Notes: a model not told the origin generated them from the sequence alone. Numbered from the stretch's first letter, positions 9,923 through 22,559 are shown. The stretch: DNA of 64,000 nt from Fusarium oxysporum f. sp. lycopersici 4287 (GCF_000149955.1 NC_030994.1:1342151-1406150), one strand, 5' to 3'. A program made the numbers and translations.

Positions 9923-12817
9923 TTAAGCTGACGTCTTCTGTGACCCAATCCCTCTAGCCTCGTGATTCAGGCGAGACAGCTCGTTGGAAGCATCCAGCAA
10001 ATCTTTCTCAGCGCCTCTAGTGGCGTCCTCCAGATCATTCGTATGGTTGGCCTCGTCTTCAAGCCTTTGTGCCTCCTCGTTCTCCCTCATTAATGCTTCC
10101 TCCTGCTCACGAAGAGCCTGCTGTTCAGCATTAACAACACCTTCCATGGCTGATTGCGGAGGAGGCGGTGGAGGAGGAGGAGGGCTGGGCGCATCCAACT
10201 CATCCTCTCTTAACCTCTTCATGTTTGGCCCATCAGATGGAGATATCGATAGCGGGCCTTCTACTTCCGACTCCCTCTTCCTCTTACGTTCAGGGCTTCC
10301 CAGAGAACCACTGCCCTCATTATCCGATGCCGTGGCAGCGTCAAGCCCATCAGCTGGAGTCCCATTAACCTTAACTAAAGATGTACCCTCAAGCCCACCA
10401 GCGACGGAGCCAGTCCTGCTTCCTGCAGCACTGGGGCCTTGGTCACCTTTCATCTGGGTATCTGCGTTTTCGCCCGCCCTTGGTTTCTGCTGATCACCGA
10501 ATTTCTTAACAGCACGGTCCAAGAAGTCTTTGACGTACTGCTTCATTTTCCTCGCTTGCTTTTCACTTAGTGGTGCATTGGGGTCGCCGACCCGGTTGTT
10601 CTTATAGTCGGACGAGACAAGCTTCTTAGCTATCTCTTTACCAAAGCGCTTCAGCTCCTCCTTAGGAAGTTTGTGATGGAATTTGTCGAGGACATGTTTG
10701 ATGTGGGGAAACACCTAGCAACCTGTGAGTAAAGTCCTTAGCAGAATTCGAATGCAACCAACCGTGTTTTCGTATATCTTCATTTGTTTTTCGACTGGAA
10801 GAGATCGCCATTTCTCCTCCTTCACCTCCTTGGGTGGCGTATCCGCCGTCTTGGGGGTCGAAACTGAAGTATGTTTAGGTGTTCCCCTCTCAGTGACCTG
10901 GTTGATAATACTTTGGATCGCCAATTGCTCCTTCATAGCTTTGGACGGTGCCTTGACAGCAGGTTCCGCTACAGGTTGGGTAGGTCGCTGCCACGTTGTG
11001 GCGCCCTGCTTGTTATAGAAATAAGTGTTTCCTGCAGCATCCTTGGCGGTGAACCATCCTTGAGGAAGCCCACCATTGAATGGGGGCCTACGAGGGCGCC
11101 CGCCGTTCTGAAAAAAAGCAACATTCCTTTGCGGCATGCTGTTTCGAGGACCCTTCGGTGCGTCAATGGTCTGTGGTGACGCTGTCTTTGAAGATTGCGC
11201 TACCTCCTCGTCTCGACCTGCACCGCGTCGTTCCTCAAATGAGTTTGCAGCTGGTGCGTTGGGGTCGAACTTGCGTCGTCTGATTCGGTACGCCACCTCT
11301 AACTTACTCCACTCGTCGAGAAGGTATTTTGACTTGGAAGCCACGTCTTCGTGCTCGGATCGTGTCAGACCCTCGATCGTGGCCTCGATCTTGGAGTCCT
11401 GGATCTTGTTCCTTGTCAAGCGTGGGAACTTGTCGAGGATATCCAAAACCTGAAGGACAACGTTGTGGTCCTCGATAAAGGTGTTGAGTGTTGTTTTGAG
11501 AATTTGGTAAGCGTGCATACGCATAACACAGTGGATGACGCGCTCCTCGTCGCACCGCAGGATACGGTCCAGTAATTTCACCGCAATCCATTTCTCTTTG
11601 CATTGCATAAGAGCAGCCATGACCTTTCGCGCGTCGTCTTCGTTGAGACTGCGCGAAGGTATACTGTTGACATATTCCTCATCGTCCTCATCTGGCTTCT
11701 TCTTTCGAGGCTTCTTTGCCACGGAAGTATCCCAACCGTCACCTCCATCGATACCTAAAGCCTCGACAGTCGCAACAGGCAATTTGGTTGCTCGCTCAGT
11801 TTGTGTTTTGCCTCCAATGAATCCCACGCAATTGGCTTCCCCGCAGTAGCAGGGTTGGGGGTCAGCACCATATCGGTCAACATTGTAGTTAAACACCAAC
11901 TCTTCCCCGGATTGGATCTTGCGCGAGGCAAAAATGCCCATTCGGAGTTTGTCGCCAACCACCCACTTATCAACATAGCAGTTGGGGTTGCAAGAGTGAT
12001 TGCAGAAGCGACCATAGTTGCCCTTTTTTGTTGCGTCCACAAACTCGCTCTTGTTTAGCGACATGAAGTAAAAATGCTTGATACCCTCTTCGTCGTACTG
12101 CATCATTCGACGGCGAAAGGTAGGCTCATTGATAACTTCGCCAATGTACTCAAAGACGAAGTCATTGGCTTGTAGATCAGAGTCAGCGCGGAGGCCAAAG
12201 CCCTTTTTTTCGGTCTTGATGACAGAAACGTTGGCGTACTGCTTGCGCTGGAACCGCTGATTCTGGCAGCCCCCTGCACAATTTCCAGCCTCAGCGCTAC
12301 ATTCCATTTTTGTCGCTCGATTAATGCAGTCCGAGTCCTCGCCGCATGCAATATTTTCGCCATCGTCTGTAGAGAAAAGTTAGCATAGCACCAGACCACA
12401 AGGGCTCAGTGTGGGCAACGTACGCCATTCTTCCCGACACTCGCAGTCCAAGGCGTCGTTATCTGTAGATCCAAGGTGCTTTGAGCCGTATAGGCAATCG
12501 GGAATGAGCTGAAAGAAATTACAAGATTCGGCGGTCATGTCGGGGAGGTGGTCGAAAAGGACGGGTTCGCGGCTGGCTGCCAACTTCTGAGAAGCCTTCC
12601 GAGAGAGCTTTGAGGGCCTGTTTGAGCTCGGTGTGTCTGCGCTTCCACTGCGCGACTTGACGCCATCATGAGAAGCGCTCGGCGATCGGGATTCTTCCTG
12701 GCCGCCATTCGTGACAGACATGGGAGTCCTCTCCTCCTGCTTCACCTGCGCGCCGTTTGTGCCCTCCTCAAGCTTAATTTCCTCCATTTTGCTGGTCGTA
12801 TACTCGTCATCCTCCAT
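9923..12817 (-). CDS. SET2: Histone H3 lysine-36 methyltransferase Set2
   Basis: Three exons give 929 residues: 12817-12424, 12366-10763 and 10714-9923, with introns of 57 and 48 nt and phases that add up exactly. The order is an AWS cysteine cluster (CECREEW..., [19 protein letters not shown], about residues 125-170), a SET domain with [18 protein letters not shown] and ELVFNYN (about 175-290), a post-[13 protein letters not shown] motif, a WW domain ([10 protein letters not shown]..., about 560-595) and a C-terminal SRI domain beginning at exon 3 ([20 protein letters not shown]). Set2 rides on elongating RNA polymerase II through the SRI domain and methylates H3K36 in transcribed genes. A run of ten prolines follows in the disordered C-terminal part. 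All catalytic motifs are intact. Confidence 0.95.
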
Positions 12818-13463
12818 TAGTACATCAGGAGCAATAGCACAAAGGCCAGGTTTGGAGCGTGGTCTCGGGATTTATCGAAGGTACTGGGCTGTCGCGAAGG
12901 AGCAGGACGTGTCGAGAGGTCAATGCGAACGCGAAGAATGACTCGTCCCAAGACAGCAAAAAGGGTGGAGTGTGAACGCGGAGTTGGTGGAGCGGGTATA
13001 TCCCAGGCGCATCTATTGCAAGGCAAGGGACCTTACGGGGGACGAAGCAGAAAGTGAAGAGGCGAGGCAAGGCGAGAAGAGGCCTGAGAGAGGTGACTTG
13101 ATGTATGTAGGCCAAATCCGGGCTTAACGTTAAGCGGTCACGGGAAAAAGCGACGGGGCGAGACAAAGAAGCCAGGGCACATTGAGACCGTGCATCGACG
13201 ATTACAAAAGACGACGGGAGGGACAAAGCCAATTCGAGTCGAGAACACTCATTCCGACCCAGGACAAACCCAAGGCAAAGCAAATAGCAAGCAGCATCTT
13301 TTGTCGGAATTTTATGGCCCCGAGTGCCCGACGCAAAAGGCCCGACCGAGGCAACTACGCGCGCCATAATTGCTATTCCTCCAGTTGCGTACAGCTCAGT
13401 AGTAAGCCACTGCGAACAACCTTTAACCTACTACTATCAGTGACTATATCATTTCATATCAAT
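12818..13463. other. Set2 upstream region
   Basis: This is the promoter and 5' leader side of Set2 and the 3' flank of the ligase-like gene (both minus strand). The open frames here lack supporting features. Confidence 0.45.
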
Positions 13464-14790
13464 TCACACCGATTCTCGAGGCTTTAGGTCTCTGAGCGTC
13501 CTCAACGTGGACGAGGTACCCAAAATGCGCCTCAGCAACTCTTGGTAGTCCCAACCCAGGGCCTCTGCAGCCAACAAGGTGAGACTTGCTTGATCCTCGC
13601 GCCCAGGCCGACCAGGACCCGTCATATTCTGTAAACAAAAGTCATTAGCCACACTTCGAGCGCTTCGGGAAGGACAGAACAAACCGGTTTCATGTTCACG
13701 TCAAATAAGACAAACTTGGAGTCGGCCGAGTTCTTGAATCTGCGGACATCAATTCGAATCGGCGCTGTCACTGCCAACTCTTGTGCCACCCTTTCGCATT
13801 CCTCTGCTACCTGTTTGTATGCTGCCTGGGTCCCCTCCGCGGCGTTTATCGCCCTTGAGTTTGCTGTGACTGCGACGGCGCCATTGTAGGGAGCAACGCC
13901 ATCGATGTGGTTGAAACGCGTCACAACAGGCAATGCCCAGTATCTACCTCCTCTAGAGATAGGCGGCATAACCGTAACAGTCGCCTCTTCGCCGGCAAGA
14001 TATTCTTCCAACATGATAGAGGGTGACTCTTTAAATAAGGCATGTCCATGTTCAATGAGTTCCTTCAAGCTGCGACAGACACGAACGCCATGGCTGCCAC
14101 GGCCACGTATAGGCTTTGCGACAATCGGGAAAGGGAGGTTAAGCTTCTCGAGAATCCCTTGAGTACCTTGGCTCTCATTTATGGTCCATGCTCGTGGCAT
14201 AGTAAACCCGCCAAGTTTCCGCAGTAGATTGTTAACAAATTCTTTGTCGTCATATCGTTCAGCAATCAACGGGCCTTGCCCCACAACTTTAACATGGTCT
14301 TGATGCTCAGCGAGATGAGCCGATACTTGAAGAGGATGCGAAGAGAAGAGGATCGTGTTGGCCCATATATGGCTTGCGCCCTTCTTGACAGCCTCTAGAA
14401 TACCATCCTCGGTATCGGGAAACGACCATCCAGCTTGTTCACTTGGGTTGGGATCATTGTGAGGGCAGATAACTTCGACGTTCGGTGATAGGCTCAAGTT
14501 GTAGGCGATATCGGCGCCGGAGTCCATGTAACCTGCGAACACAGTTAAGCAAACACAGTGAATTGGGCAAAGAAAGGATAAATCTACGAACCTCCGGGCT
14601 TCTTTGGTTTCTGAATCCCATCAATAACGGGAGGGTCGAGACTTTGGTAAAGCACAGCTACGCGAGCTCTTGATACCGAGGACATTGAAGCTTTCAGGTT
14701 AATCAAGAACGAGCGATGACGAAATTGTCGGCCGGCTGCTGTTGTAAGAGATTGTATCACGTGCATGGAGCTCGAGACAATGCGTTGCAT
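13464..14790 (-). CDS. D-alanine-D-alanine ligase-like ATP-grasp protein
   Basis: Three exons give 403 residues: 14790-14592, 14532-13685 and 13628-13464, with introns of 59 and 56 nt and consistent phases. The fold is that of Ddl: an N-terminal VAVLYQSLDPP strand, an ATP-grasp region with PIVAKPIRGRGSHGVRV (about residues 185-205), EEYLAGEEATVTV, RIDVRR, and FDVNMKPNMTGPGRPG at the metal site. Bacterial Ddl has E-x-N at that metal site, whereas here it is D-V-N, a conservative change. Fungi make no peptidoglycan, so the natural substrate is unknown. The first 28 residues lack acidic residues and are rich in Arg, Ser and His, which suggests a mitochondrial presequence. A shorter start at 14685 (MSSVSRAR) is also possible. 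The fold is well supported and the substrate is not. Confidence 0.85.
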
Positions 14791-17296
14791 GATGGAATTG
14801 GAGTATAGTATTGACGGATTAGAACTGAAGATTTGAGAGAGGGAGAAGATATTATATCGTGGAGGCTTCGATCTTGAATCTGCTCGTCGGAACCATCCGG
14901 TGGGCTATTCCATGGGCGTAAGATGGAGTAGTCCGTGATATTGTATCCAGGCCTTATCAATGCCAATCGACGAGATCAGTTAACTTCACGAGTTAATTAA
15001 TTGTTGGTTTTATGAATTTTGCTTCCTATGATGCAATTAATCGCTTGGTATTATAGCCTGAACAATAATCATGGCTCTCATTCTTAGCTATTTCGAATAG
15101 GGCCCAGTCAGACGTTGCCAGCTCATTGTGCATTAATGCCTGTCTAGAAGATCAACGCCATGGCTGGGCCTGGTTATAAAAGGGAGATGTGCTCTCTTGT
15201 CTAACGCGGTTGATTAACGCCCTGCCTATTCTTTTTTTATGCAATAATGAACTGTCACTTGAAAGTTGAAGTGATGCAGTCTTTGGACTTACATCAGATT
15301 GCTGAGAGTCTACGTACCGGCCTGGAGTCTTGACGAACAGTTGGCCAGTGCTACTCCGGCGAAATACGACGAGTCGACCACCAAATCAATGACCAGTCAT
15401 TCTTCTCTTCAACAGCAACAAAGAGACAACAAACTCTTGAGAATAATGGCCTGAAACCACGGACCCGTCGTCAACTGGCCAATAGGCCTCAGCCCATCTC
15501 TTCAGGTTCCAGAGAGTTGCACCAACAGCCCCTTGCCCAACCCTGACGGTAAATAGCTTGGCAACTCTTGATTAATAGTCGCTGACTTTGCCTTGCACAG
15601 GATACTACAGTACATTACACTCTAAAACCAGGCTGAGCTCATCGTTGGTTGGTGGCCACATCCATCATGGGCATGGATGGAACAAGGACAAATACGGCAC
15701 CAGCCGCATACGCGAGAAGCCAATGGAACATCGCCAAATCCATGTTGGTGTGTATCGATGGGCTGAGCCTGTGAGCACGGGACATGGAGTATGTGTCTAC
15801 CGTCTACAGAGGCCCCCTTCGATAAGCCCCCTACTCCGAGTCAGGCGCCTCCAGGTTCTAGCGGGATTGGTCCTTTGAGTTCTCTTTAGACCCGTCCTGA
15901 TGCACCTATTTTTTGTCCGAGGAGTGACTGCTGCAGTGGTGCATCATGGCAGGGTCACAGTCATTAAAGAAACAGGGACTATGGGCAAATTGGAGCTCTC
16001 CAAGTGAGACATTTAGAGGCCTCTCGACGCAATTACTCAAATCAATAAGCCTTTTGGTTGTCAGCTTGATTTGCCATCCAAGATTGGTGGTAGTCATAGT
16101 CATAATCATATCAGATCAGCGCCTCACTCACAAACATGGATAGGAGGATTTCCAGATCCAGGAATCGGCTTAAGCTGTACCACGCAACACACGCACATGT
16201 ACATGCACTGCGCATGCACAATCTCATTACATCGCATTGCATCTCATCTCATCAGGGGATAATGAGATGAAAGGTGCTGGATCGCATTGGATCTTGTGCA
16301 TTGCTTTCTCGGCCACTCCCGCGCTATCTACCATATCATGTGCAGCAGTTTACAAACGGGCTGAGGCGGTACTTGAATATTGGGCAACCCGATTAATCTA
16401 TTTGGCGGCTTCGATCCGAATTAGGTAGTCGTTGTCTCTGTGCACCCTCTGTCTGCCTTATAGGAGGCATCCAGGGTCTGACACTGACACTGAGTCTGTC
16501 ATTATCTGTCTCTCGCCCGTTAGTCTACTTGCACCAGCATTGTCACCAAAACCTACCTACCTACTACCTATATTCACCATTGCGGTTCTTGTTATATTAA
16601 CATCGCCAGTGTGATCTGGTATCTACACAAACGAGCATCCCTTGTCAAGGGAATCTCCCCAAGATTCACCTTTATTACTTCACAAGTTAGCGAAACCAAG
16701 TCCCGCTCCGCTCAAGAATAGACTTGGGACTTTAAGAACCGGTCGAAAACGCACCCCATAAGGCAATCTCACTACACCAGGCAATATCCTCTCAAAACCT
16801 GCAACTTTACCCAGGAATTATCAACGACTCTCTTCGTTTTTTTACAGGTTCCAGCACAGAGAGAATCTCAGTCCAGACCTTGTGTTCCCGCGTCTGGCTA
16901 GAAGTAGCAATCCTCGCTTCTTCATCCATCCGCTATCACATGTACCGCAGCATCTTGAGCGAGTCGCTTCCTTTCGTCGTACCCGACGTCTCCAAGCCAG
17001 TTGGCTGGGTCCATCGATAGGCTATATCGTGGCCCTTAAATACAATATATCACAAGATTCCACAAACTCTTCGATCCTTTCGCGCCTTGCCATCAACCTC
17101 CAATGAGTCTATTGACGGAAGCGCCCAGAGACGACATTCGCTTTGTAAAGACTTTCGCAGAAAGAGGATCTAGTCCTCGATGGACTTTCACTTCTTCTCG
17201 TGGTTGAGACTTTATGAGAATTCACATCAACATCTACTTTTGGGCCTATTCCAAACCTCATTCTCACCAAGGTAGTTTCCAAGAAAAGATCTCAGC
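14791..17296. other. Divergent intergenic region
   Basis: This region of about 2.5 kb lies between the ligase-like gene (-) and the small gene at 17297 (+). It holds an ACCTACCTACCT-type repeat (16551-16570) and no convincing coding region. The open frame at 16882-17106 is most simply the leader of the downstream gene. Confidence 0.45.
16551..16570. repeat. ACCT/TAGG short tandem repeat
   Basis: Several ACCTACCTACTACCT units in tandem resemble the AGGTA-rich clusters at 45043-45066 and 7080-7105. Confidence 0.6.
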
Positions 17297-17739
17297 ATGG
17301 AGCCATTTAATGATCAGGAGAAGGTATATCTTGCCATACTAGCCTCCTGAAGTTCTTCAACTGACCAAACTCCAGCGGCATCTCCTTGCCGAAATAATCA
17401 AACACAGTCAATTAGATGTCCAATATTTGGAGAATCTAGTTCGCCATATTGAGCCAAACTGGATGCAAATGCAACTCCCGAATGGTAAGTAGAGTAGCCA
17501 CTACCTCCGATCCCCCAAACTAAACATCCTTTATAGGCCGCAACATGGCTCAGTGTATGGAGACAGCTCAGAACATGTACATAGGACAGCGTGGGACAAA
17601 GCGGAAAGCTAGCGAAGAAGAATCGAGCACTCAAAACAACATCGACGGCCAACTTCCCAGTGATCAAGCTCTTTCTCTTCTGTCTCACCTTTTCCGGCGC
17701 AGAACTCACCGGCCAACTTCCAACGCCAACCCGCTATGA
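17297..17739 (+). CDS. Small helical N-terminal domain protein, probably truncated by a gap
   Basis: Three exons are well supported: 17297-17323 (MEPFNDQEK), 17376-17484 and 17537 onwards, with GTATAT and GTAAGT donors and CAG and TAG acceptors in consistent phase. The joined N-terminus contains HLLAEIIKHSQLDVQYLENL and NWMQMQLPNGRNMAQCM, a compact helical region. From memory it resembles a filamentous-fungal nuclear family that carries an AT-hook further downstream. That family link is not verified. After a KRKASEEES patch the frame meets a TGA at 17737-17739, only 40 bases before a 303-N gap, while other frames stay open into the gap. The real protein may therefore continue through another splice or a sequence error. 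Function unknown. Confidence 0.5.
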
Positions 17740-17779
17740 CTCCTGGGCCCCATTTGCAGCACATTCAGCAACCCGAACA

Positions 17780-18082
17780 NNNNNNNNNNNNNNNNNNNNN
17801 NNNNNNNNNNNNNNNNNNNNNNNNNNNNNNNNNNNNNNNNNNNNNNNNNNNNNNNNNNNNNNNNNNNNNNNNNNNNNNNNNNNNNNNNNNNNNNNNNNNN
17901 NNNNNNNNNNNNNNNNNNNNNNNNNNNNNNNNNNNNNNNNNNNNNNNNNNNNNNNNNNNNNNNNNNNNNNNNNNNNNNNNNNNNNNNNNNNNNNNNNNNN
18001 NNNNNNNNNNNNNNNNNNNNNNNNNNNNNNNNNNNNNNNNNNNNNNNNNNNNNNNNNNNNNNNNNNNNNNNNNNNNNNNNNN
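17780..18082. other. Assembly gap (303 N)
   Basis: A run of 303 N follows the small gene at 17297. It probably hides the rest of that gene. Confidence 0.95.
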
Positions 18083-18133
18083 GCATTTCGTCTGTTGGGC
18101 GTCAGCTAATACTCTGATAGCATGGAGAACAGA

Positions 18134-18328
18134 TGTCTAACCGCCCGAGATCCCTTAGTGAAGCGGTACCCGCGCGTGCAAAAGCAAGAAGGTTCTCCAA
18201 ACAAACGATCAAGCTCATTGCAGCCGATGGGAACTGACGACCAAAGTCGCATAATGCAAAGCAGAGCATCAGATCAGATGCAAGAAACAAAACCAAAATC
18301 GGATAAGGAGACCACGAATCGACGTTAG
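18134..18328 (+). CDS. Possible last exon of the gap-interrupted gene
   Basis: Just after the gap, a GCTAATA branch-like site and an AACAG acceptor (ending at about 18133) precede an open frame that runs to a TAG at 18326-18328. It is rich in Lys, Arg, Gln and Ser (for example SPNKRSSSLQPMGTDD) and would suit the disordered C-terminus of the gene starting at 17297. The frame across the gap cannot be known. Confidence 0.3.
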   Translation, partial: CLTARDPLVKRYPRVQKQEGSPNKRSSSLQPMGTDDQSRIMQSRASDQMQETKPKSDKETTNRR

Positions 18329-19148
18329 AGAAAGACTTAGGGAGATGACACAAACATTTCTGAATGAGCAAACGAGGGAGAACAAGGGGGCTTCATCGAC
18401 TACTCGTGGGATAGTTGATACGATAATGCTAGGCATGGATGTTAATGATGGTCTAAGGTTGATGAGGACGGCATAGACAAAGGCCAATGATAAGAGAGCA
18501 GCTGGTTTGACTCTCACGTAACCTGTAAAGCAGGGAGACTAATAGGAGGCGTGAACTTCAGGACATCTTCAGGACCGTATACAGGCACCAATAGACAGAG
18601 TTTATGAACTAATAACAATTGTATCAAGTGAGACACAAACTTGCATTCCTTGCCTAAGCGCAATTGGATACAATTTGCATACCTACTCGACATATGACAG
18701 CCTCGGAGAGCAAAAAGAACTTGTGACCTTTAACAAAGGATGCAAAAACAAACTCATTAAAGAGGCCTCTTGGATTATGATAACTTATCTAAGTACTTTT
18801 ATCATTTAGGATTGAGGTCCTAAGTTATTGCCTCCCTTAGGAAAGTAGACATCTGTCTGCTTATTGAAGAGGGAAGCATGTCACGACAAAAAGTATCATG
18901 CTCAAGCAGGTGCAAGGAAGTGTATGAAGAAAGCAAGACGCTGATGTTGATTGCATTAACCCTCATTATCCTTGGCTTCATAACACCCAATCAAGTGTGC
19001 CTAGTCCATTCCAGATTTCGGCCTCGAGATAAAAGAAATATCTGGATCTCCTAGGTCTTCGCTAAAAACATTTTCTGATTTATTCAGATAATCCCAAACT
19101 CCACTGTCCTTAAATAGCTATTTTGATGGTCCTCCTGTACTCCCCCTT
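18329..19148. other. Intergenic, AT-rich
   Basis: This is 3' flanking sequence between the gap-interrupted gene (+) and the GABA aminotransferase (-). I see nothing supported in it. Confidence 0.45.
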
Positions 19149-20710
19149 TTACTGCTTAACAATCTTCTCAATTGTGTCCACAAGGATATCAGCGTGCTTC
19201 TGCTGGAAAATGAGCATAGGTCGTAGACGAACGGCACTGGCGCCACTGCCACCGATGTTCACACCCAGTTTCTTGGCCTCCGCCAGGAACTGGTCACGCT
19301 TGGGGCTGTCGAAGGCAATGAATGTACCTTGACCCTTGCCACGGAGGTTCTCGATCTGACCGGGGTACTTCTTGCTAAGAGACTCGAGGTCCTTGAAGAG
19401 GCGATCACCAACTCGTGCGGTGTGGTTGACGAGGTCGTTCTTGTTGATTTCGTCGACAATGGCCTTGAACAGGATGGCGCGAGCAGGGTCACCCATCCAT
19501 GTGTTGAACTGTCTGTAAGGCTTGTTGGGGCGGATAGCCGGGTCGCCATAGTAGAAACCGGCAGCTTGAGCCTTCTTGGAGAAGGTCACGATATCAGGGG
19601 GTGTCTCGAGGTTCCAGTGCTCATGAGCCCAGAACTTGCCAGTAGCACCGATACCAGTCTGGACTTCGTCGACAATAAGTAGAATGTTATGCTTCTTGGT
19701 CAGGGCTCGCAGCTTGCGGAAGAAGTCAGGCGAAGCGTGATTGTCACCGCCTTCACTCTGGACTGGCTCGACGACAACGGCGCAAGGAGGCAGGTGCCAG
19801 CTCTTAATAAGGTGCTCTACTTCATCAAGACTAGCCTGCTCAATCTTCTTGTTTTCCTCCACGTTCTCCTCGAGAGGATATTTGAGCTTGGGGAAAGTCG
19901 CTTGAGGCCAGTCGAAAGCAGGGATGTCGACCTTGTGGATAGCCTTGGAGCGGGTAGTAGAAAGCGATCCAAAGAGACGACCGTGGAAGCCGGTCTTGAA
20001 AGAAAGAATAGAGAGATTAGGGCTTCCGGGGGCATGGTTATTCATAGCACTGTCAAGTTCCTTAGTGCTGAAATCAACCTCAGGGCCACCACGCTCCTGC
20101 TGTCGGCGCCACATAAAGGCGGCCTTGTAGGCAGTCTCGTTCGCATCCGAGCCAGCCATGGCGGTAAAGACATTATCCAGACCCTTGGGAGCAACAGTGA
20201 GAAGACTGGACTTGAGAAGATCGGCCCAGTCGTGAGAGGGGAAGGCTCCGAGGGCAGGTCGGTTGACAATGGCGTTCACCATCTCAGGACTGGAGGCGGC
20301 CTTGAGAAGGGCAGGGTTGTTATAACCGACTGCAATTGAAGCAATCTGAGCAAAGCTATTTTATTCGTTAGTGTTACGTGATGAAGCTGGCTTTCAATTG
20401 ACTCTTACACATCGAGAAGCACGTTGCCATCGGGGTCGGCGATGTAGTTGCCCTTGCTCTTGGTGTAGTCGACAAGCATGTTTGCGCTACGAGTATCAAA
20501 GACCTTGGTGAGCTCATCCATGTGACTCTTGGTCTTAGGGCCAGGAATAGCTGTCTTGACCGTAGGGGCCTCTGGCTCGCCAGCGAAGAAGGTCTTCTCA
20601 GAAGCAGCAGCCATTCGCATGCTGCGCGAAGTAGCGAAAGAGCGGCAAGCTGCAGCTCGGGCAGCTTGAACAGCAGGCCGGGCGGCCATGCCAGCGCGGA
20701 AAGCCGACAT
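19149..20710 (-). CDS. UGA1: 4-aminobutyrate (GABA) aminotransferase, mitochondrial
   Basis: Two exons (20710-20409 and 20355-19149, with one 53-nt intron whose phase fits) give 502 residues. The N-terminus (MSAFRAGMAARPAVQAARAA, then RSFATSRSMRM) is a typical mitochondrial presequence. The class-III aminotransferase fold shows FTAMAGSDANETAYK, GFHGRLFGSLSTTRS, EPVQSEGGDNHA, the DEVQTGIGATGKFWAHEHW region, and TFSKKAQAAG with the PLP-binding lysine. The enzyme transfers the amino group of GABA to 2-oxoglutarate, giving succinate semialdehyde and glutamate in the GABA shunt. SPNLSILSFKTGFHG and the VDFSTKEL region match the GABA-specific branch better than ornithine transaminase. No lesions. 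Confidence 0.93.
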
Positions 20711-20793
20711 GACTAAGAGTTGCAATTGATGAAGAGTGTGAATGTCTTGTAAAGCGCTTCGACCGTGAGGTATGAATTGGAGTTGTGGTTTGC

Positions 20794-20904
20794 CTGCTAA
20801 GTGAGGAAAGAACGTTAGCATAAATGAAAGCGTGTCGTCATGATAAGCAAACAGGGTCACGAGATGCAACCATGATAGAAGCCAAATTGAGAGGGGAAAC
20901 TCAC
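20794..20904 (-). other. Probable 5' UTR intron of the GABA aminotransferase gene
   Basis: A GTGAGT donor at 20904 and a CTTAGCAG acceptor ending at 20794 frame a 111-nt intron upstream of the ATG at 20710. It is predicted from splice signals only. Confidence 0.45.
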
Positions 20905-22559
20905 TCTTGTTAAGATAGAAGCTTTGAAGGTATGAGAATGTCACACAGATGGGAGATATGGAAGAGGAGGGGAGAGAAGGAAGGAAGGTTGTCGTCAGCC
21001 CTTTTATAATGTATCACTTCTCCAGAACCCAGAAAGGAAGGGTCCTTACTCGGACCCGGCTCTCACCTCACCTGCCCAACACCGGGGGTAGGGTAGTCAT
21101 GATGTCCCAGTCCAGCCCCAAAGCTTACAACTGAAAACTAAAAATGTTTCTTTCCCCCGCATTCGCTCTCAAGAAATTGACCAAGCGGAGCGCGGAAGTT
21201 GGTGAGAGACAGCGGAGGGAAACAGGAAAGAGGGAGGGGTGAAGTTAGACGTGTTGAAAACTTGCCGTAATAGGTAAGAAGCTGTAGCGCCCCAGCTCGC
21301 CTACAGCATCTCTTAGCTCCTCTGATTCTCTCCGCTATCAGTTATCTTTTGTGACATTGGGTTCTTGTCATGACTAGCCTCCATATCAAATTGCAAGACA
21401 CAATTGATTTATTTGGATAATACTGTTGATCTCAACATCGTCTACGAGACCATTTGCTCTTCCAATTCAATCTCGCCCTGTCTTGGTATCGAGGCCCGTG
21501 CCTCACCTCCGCCTTCACCTTACCCACGATGAACCCAGACCCAGATCTCGATAACAGACTGCAGTACCGACATGTCTACTGTGCAGGGGTCAGATACTAC
21601 ACAAATACGTACCGATAACATCCATGGATGCATTGTCCAACCATTATTGCAGCCTATCTCACACTCAAGAACGCCCCGTGACCGGTTGCCACCCACTGCG
21701 TATTTACATATCCTCCACGGCACTGTCGCAATCCAGGTACTGTTTGATAACAGAATCAATTCACCCTTTCACGGGTTGACCTTCCTGATTCCATGGCCCG
21801 CTCTCCAAATCCACCAAACTTGTCAAGGCGCGGGGTAGGTATCTCCATATCTTGGGGCACTTGGTATAAAACGGCGCTCAGATCCTGATACGCCTTCTAG
21901 CTACAGTACTTACACCAATCTAGTCAGAATTTCCGACCACTATTCCTCACCGAACTCACCTTGAGACATGATTGCTTACTTTGTTTGGTGATCTTTCTAC
22001 CGAGTGGGGATTTATTTGCTATTTAACAAGCAGCATATCTCCCATACAGCATAGATTCACCCCCAGACATGGTAGCCGTCGTTCCCGTTCCACACACCGG
22101 GCCGGTTCCGGTCTCGGAGCCGTCCGAGTTCTCGGCTGCCAGGCGTTGCTTTTAGTGCGTTTGGCATCCAGAAGCCTGCCCTTTTGGGCAGGTTAAGGGA
22201 GACTGGAGGCTCTATCGATGGCCTAGACAGTCGTCTATCTATAAACATTGGAACAAGATAACAATCACATGAGTTGAAGACAATATTCTCCACGTTAGCC
22301 GATCTTTCTAGTCAATTCAAAGAGTAACAAGTTGCCTCGATTCTCCGCGTGGCCATAAAAGTCTCATGCTGCCACAATGCCAATCTATAAGTTAGAGAAG
22401 ACGCGGCTCTTCCATCCTTATCAACTGCGTTAACCATCATGTTGATGCGTCCGATTCTGATGCCCAAAAGAACTCGCTACCAGATATGCAATGCCAATGC
22501 CATGCCTGTATCACAGAAACAACGCCCACAATGCCCAAAACTCCTGAATCGCTTGCAAG
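20905..22559. other. Intergenic region between GABA-T promoter and CLC 3' end
   Basis: This region of about 1.65 kb holds the upstream region of the GABA aminotransferase gene. The purine-rich stretch at 20950-21240 is leader or promoter-like. No coding region is supported. Confidence 0.45.

Noticed and set aside
16882..17106. 74-codon + strand frame upstream of the small gene
   Set aside because: No conserved pattern; it ends about 190 bases before a better-supported start and is more likely leader sequence.
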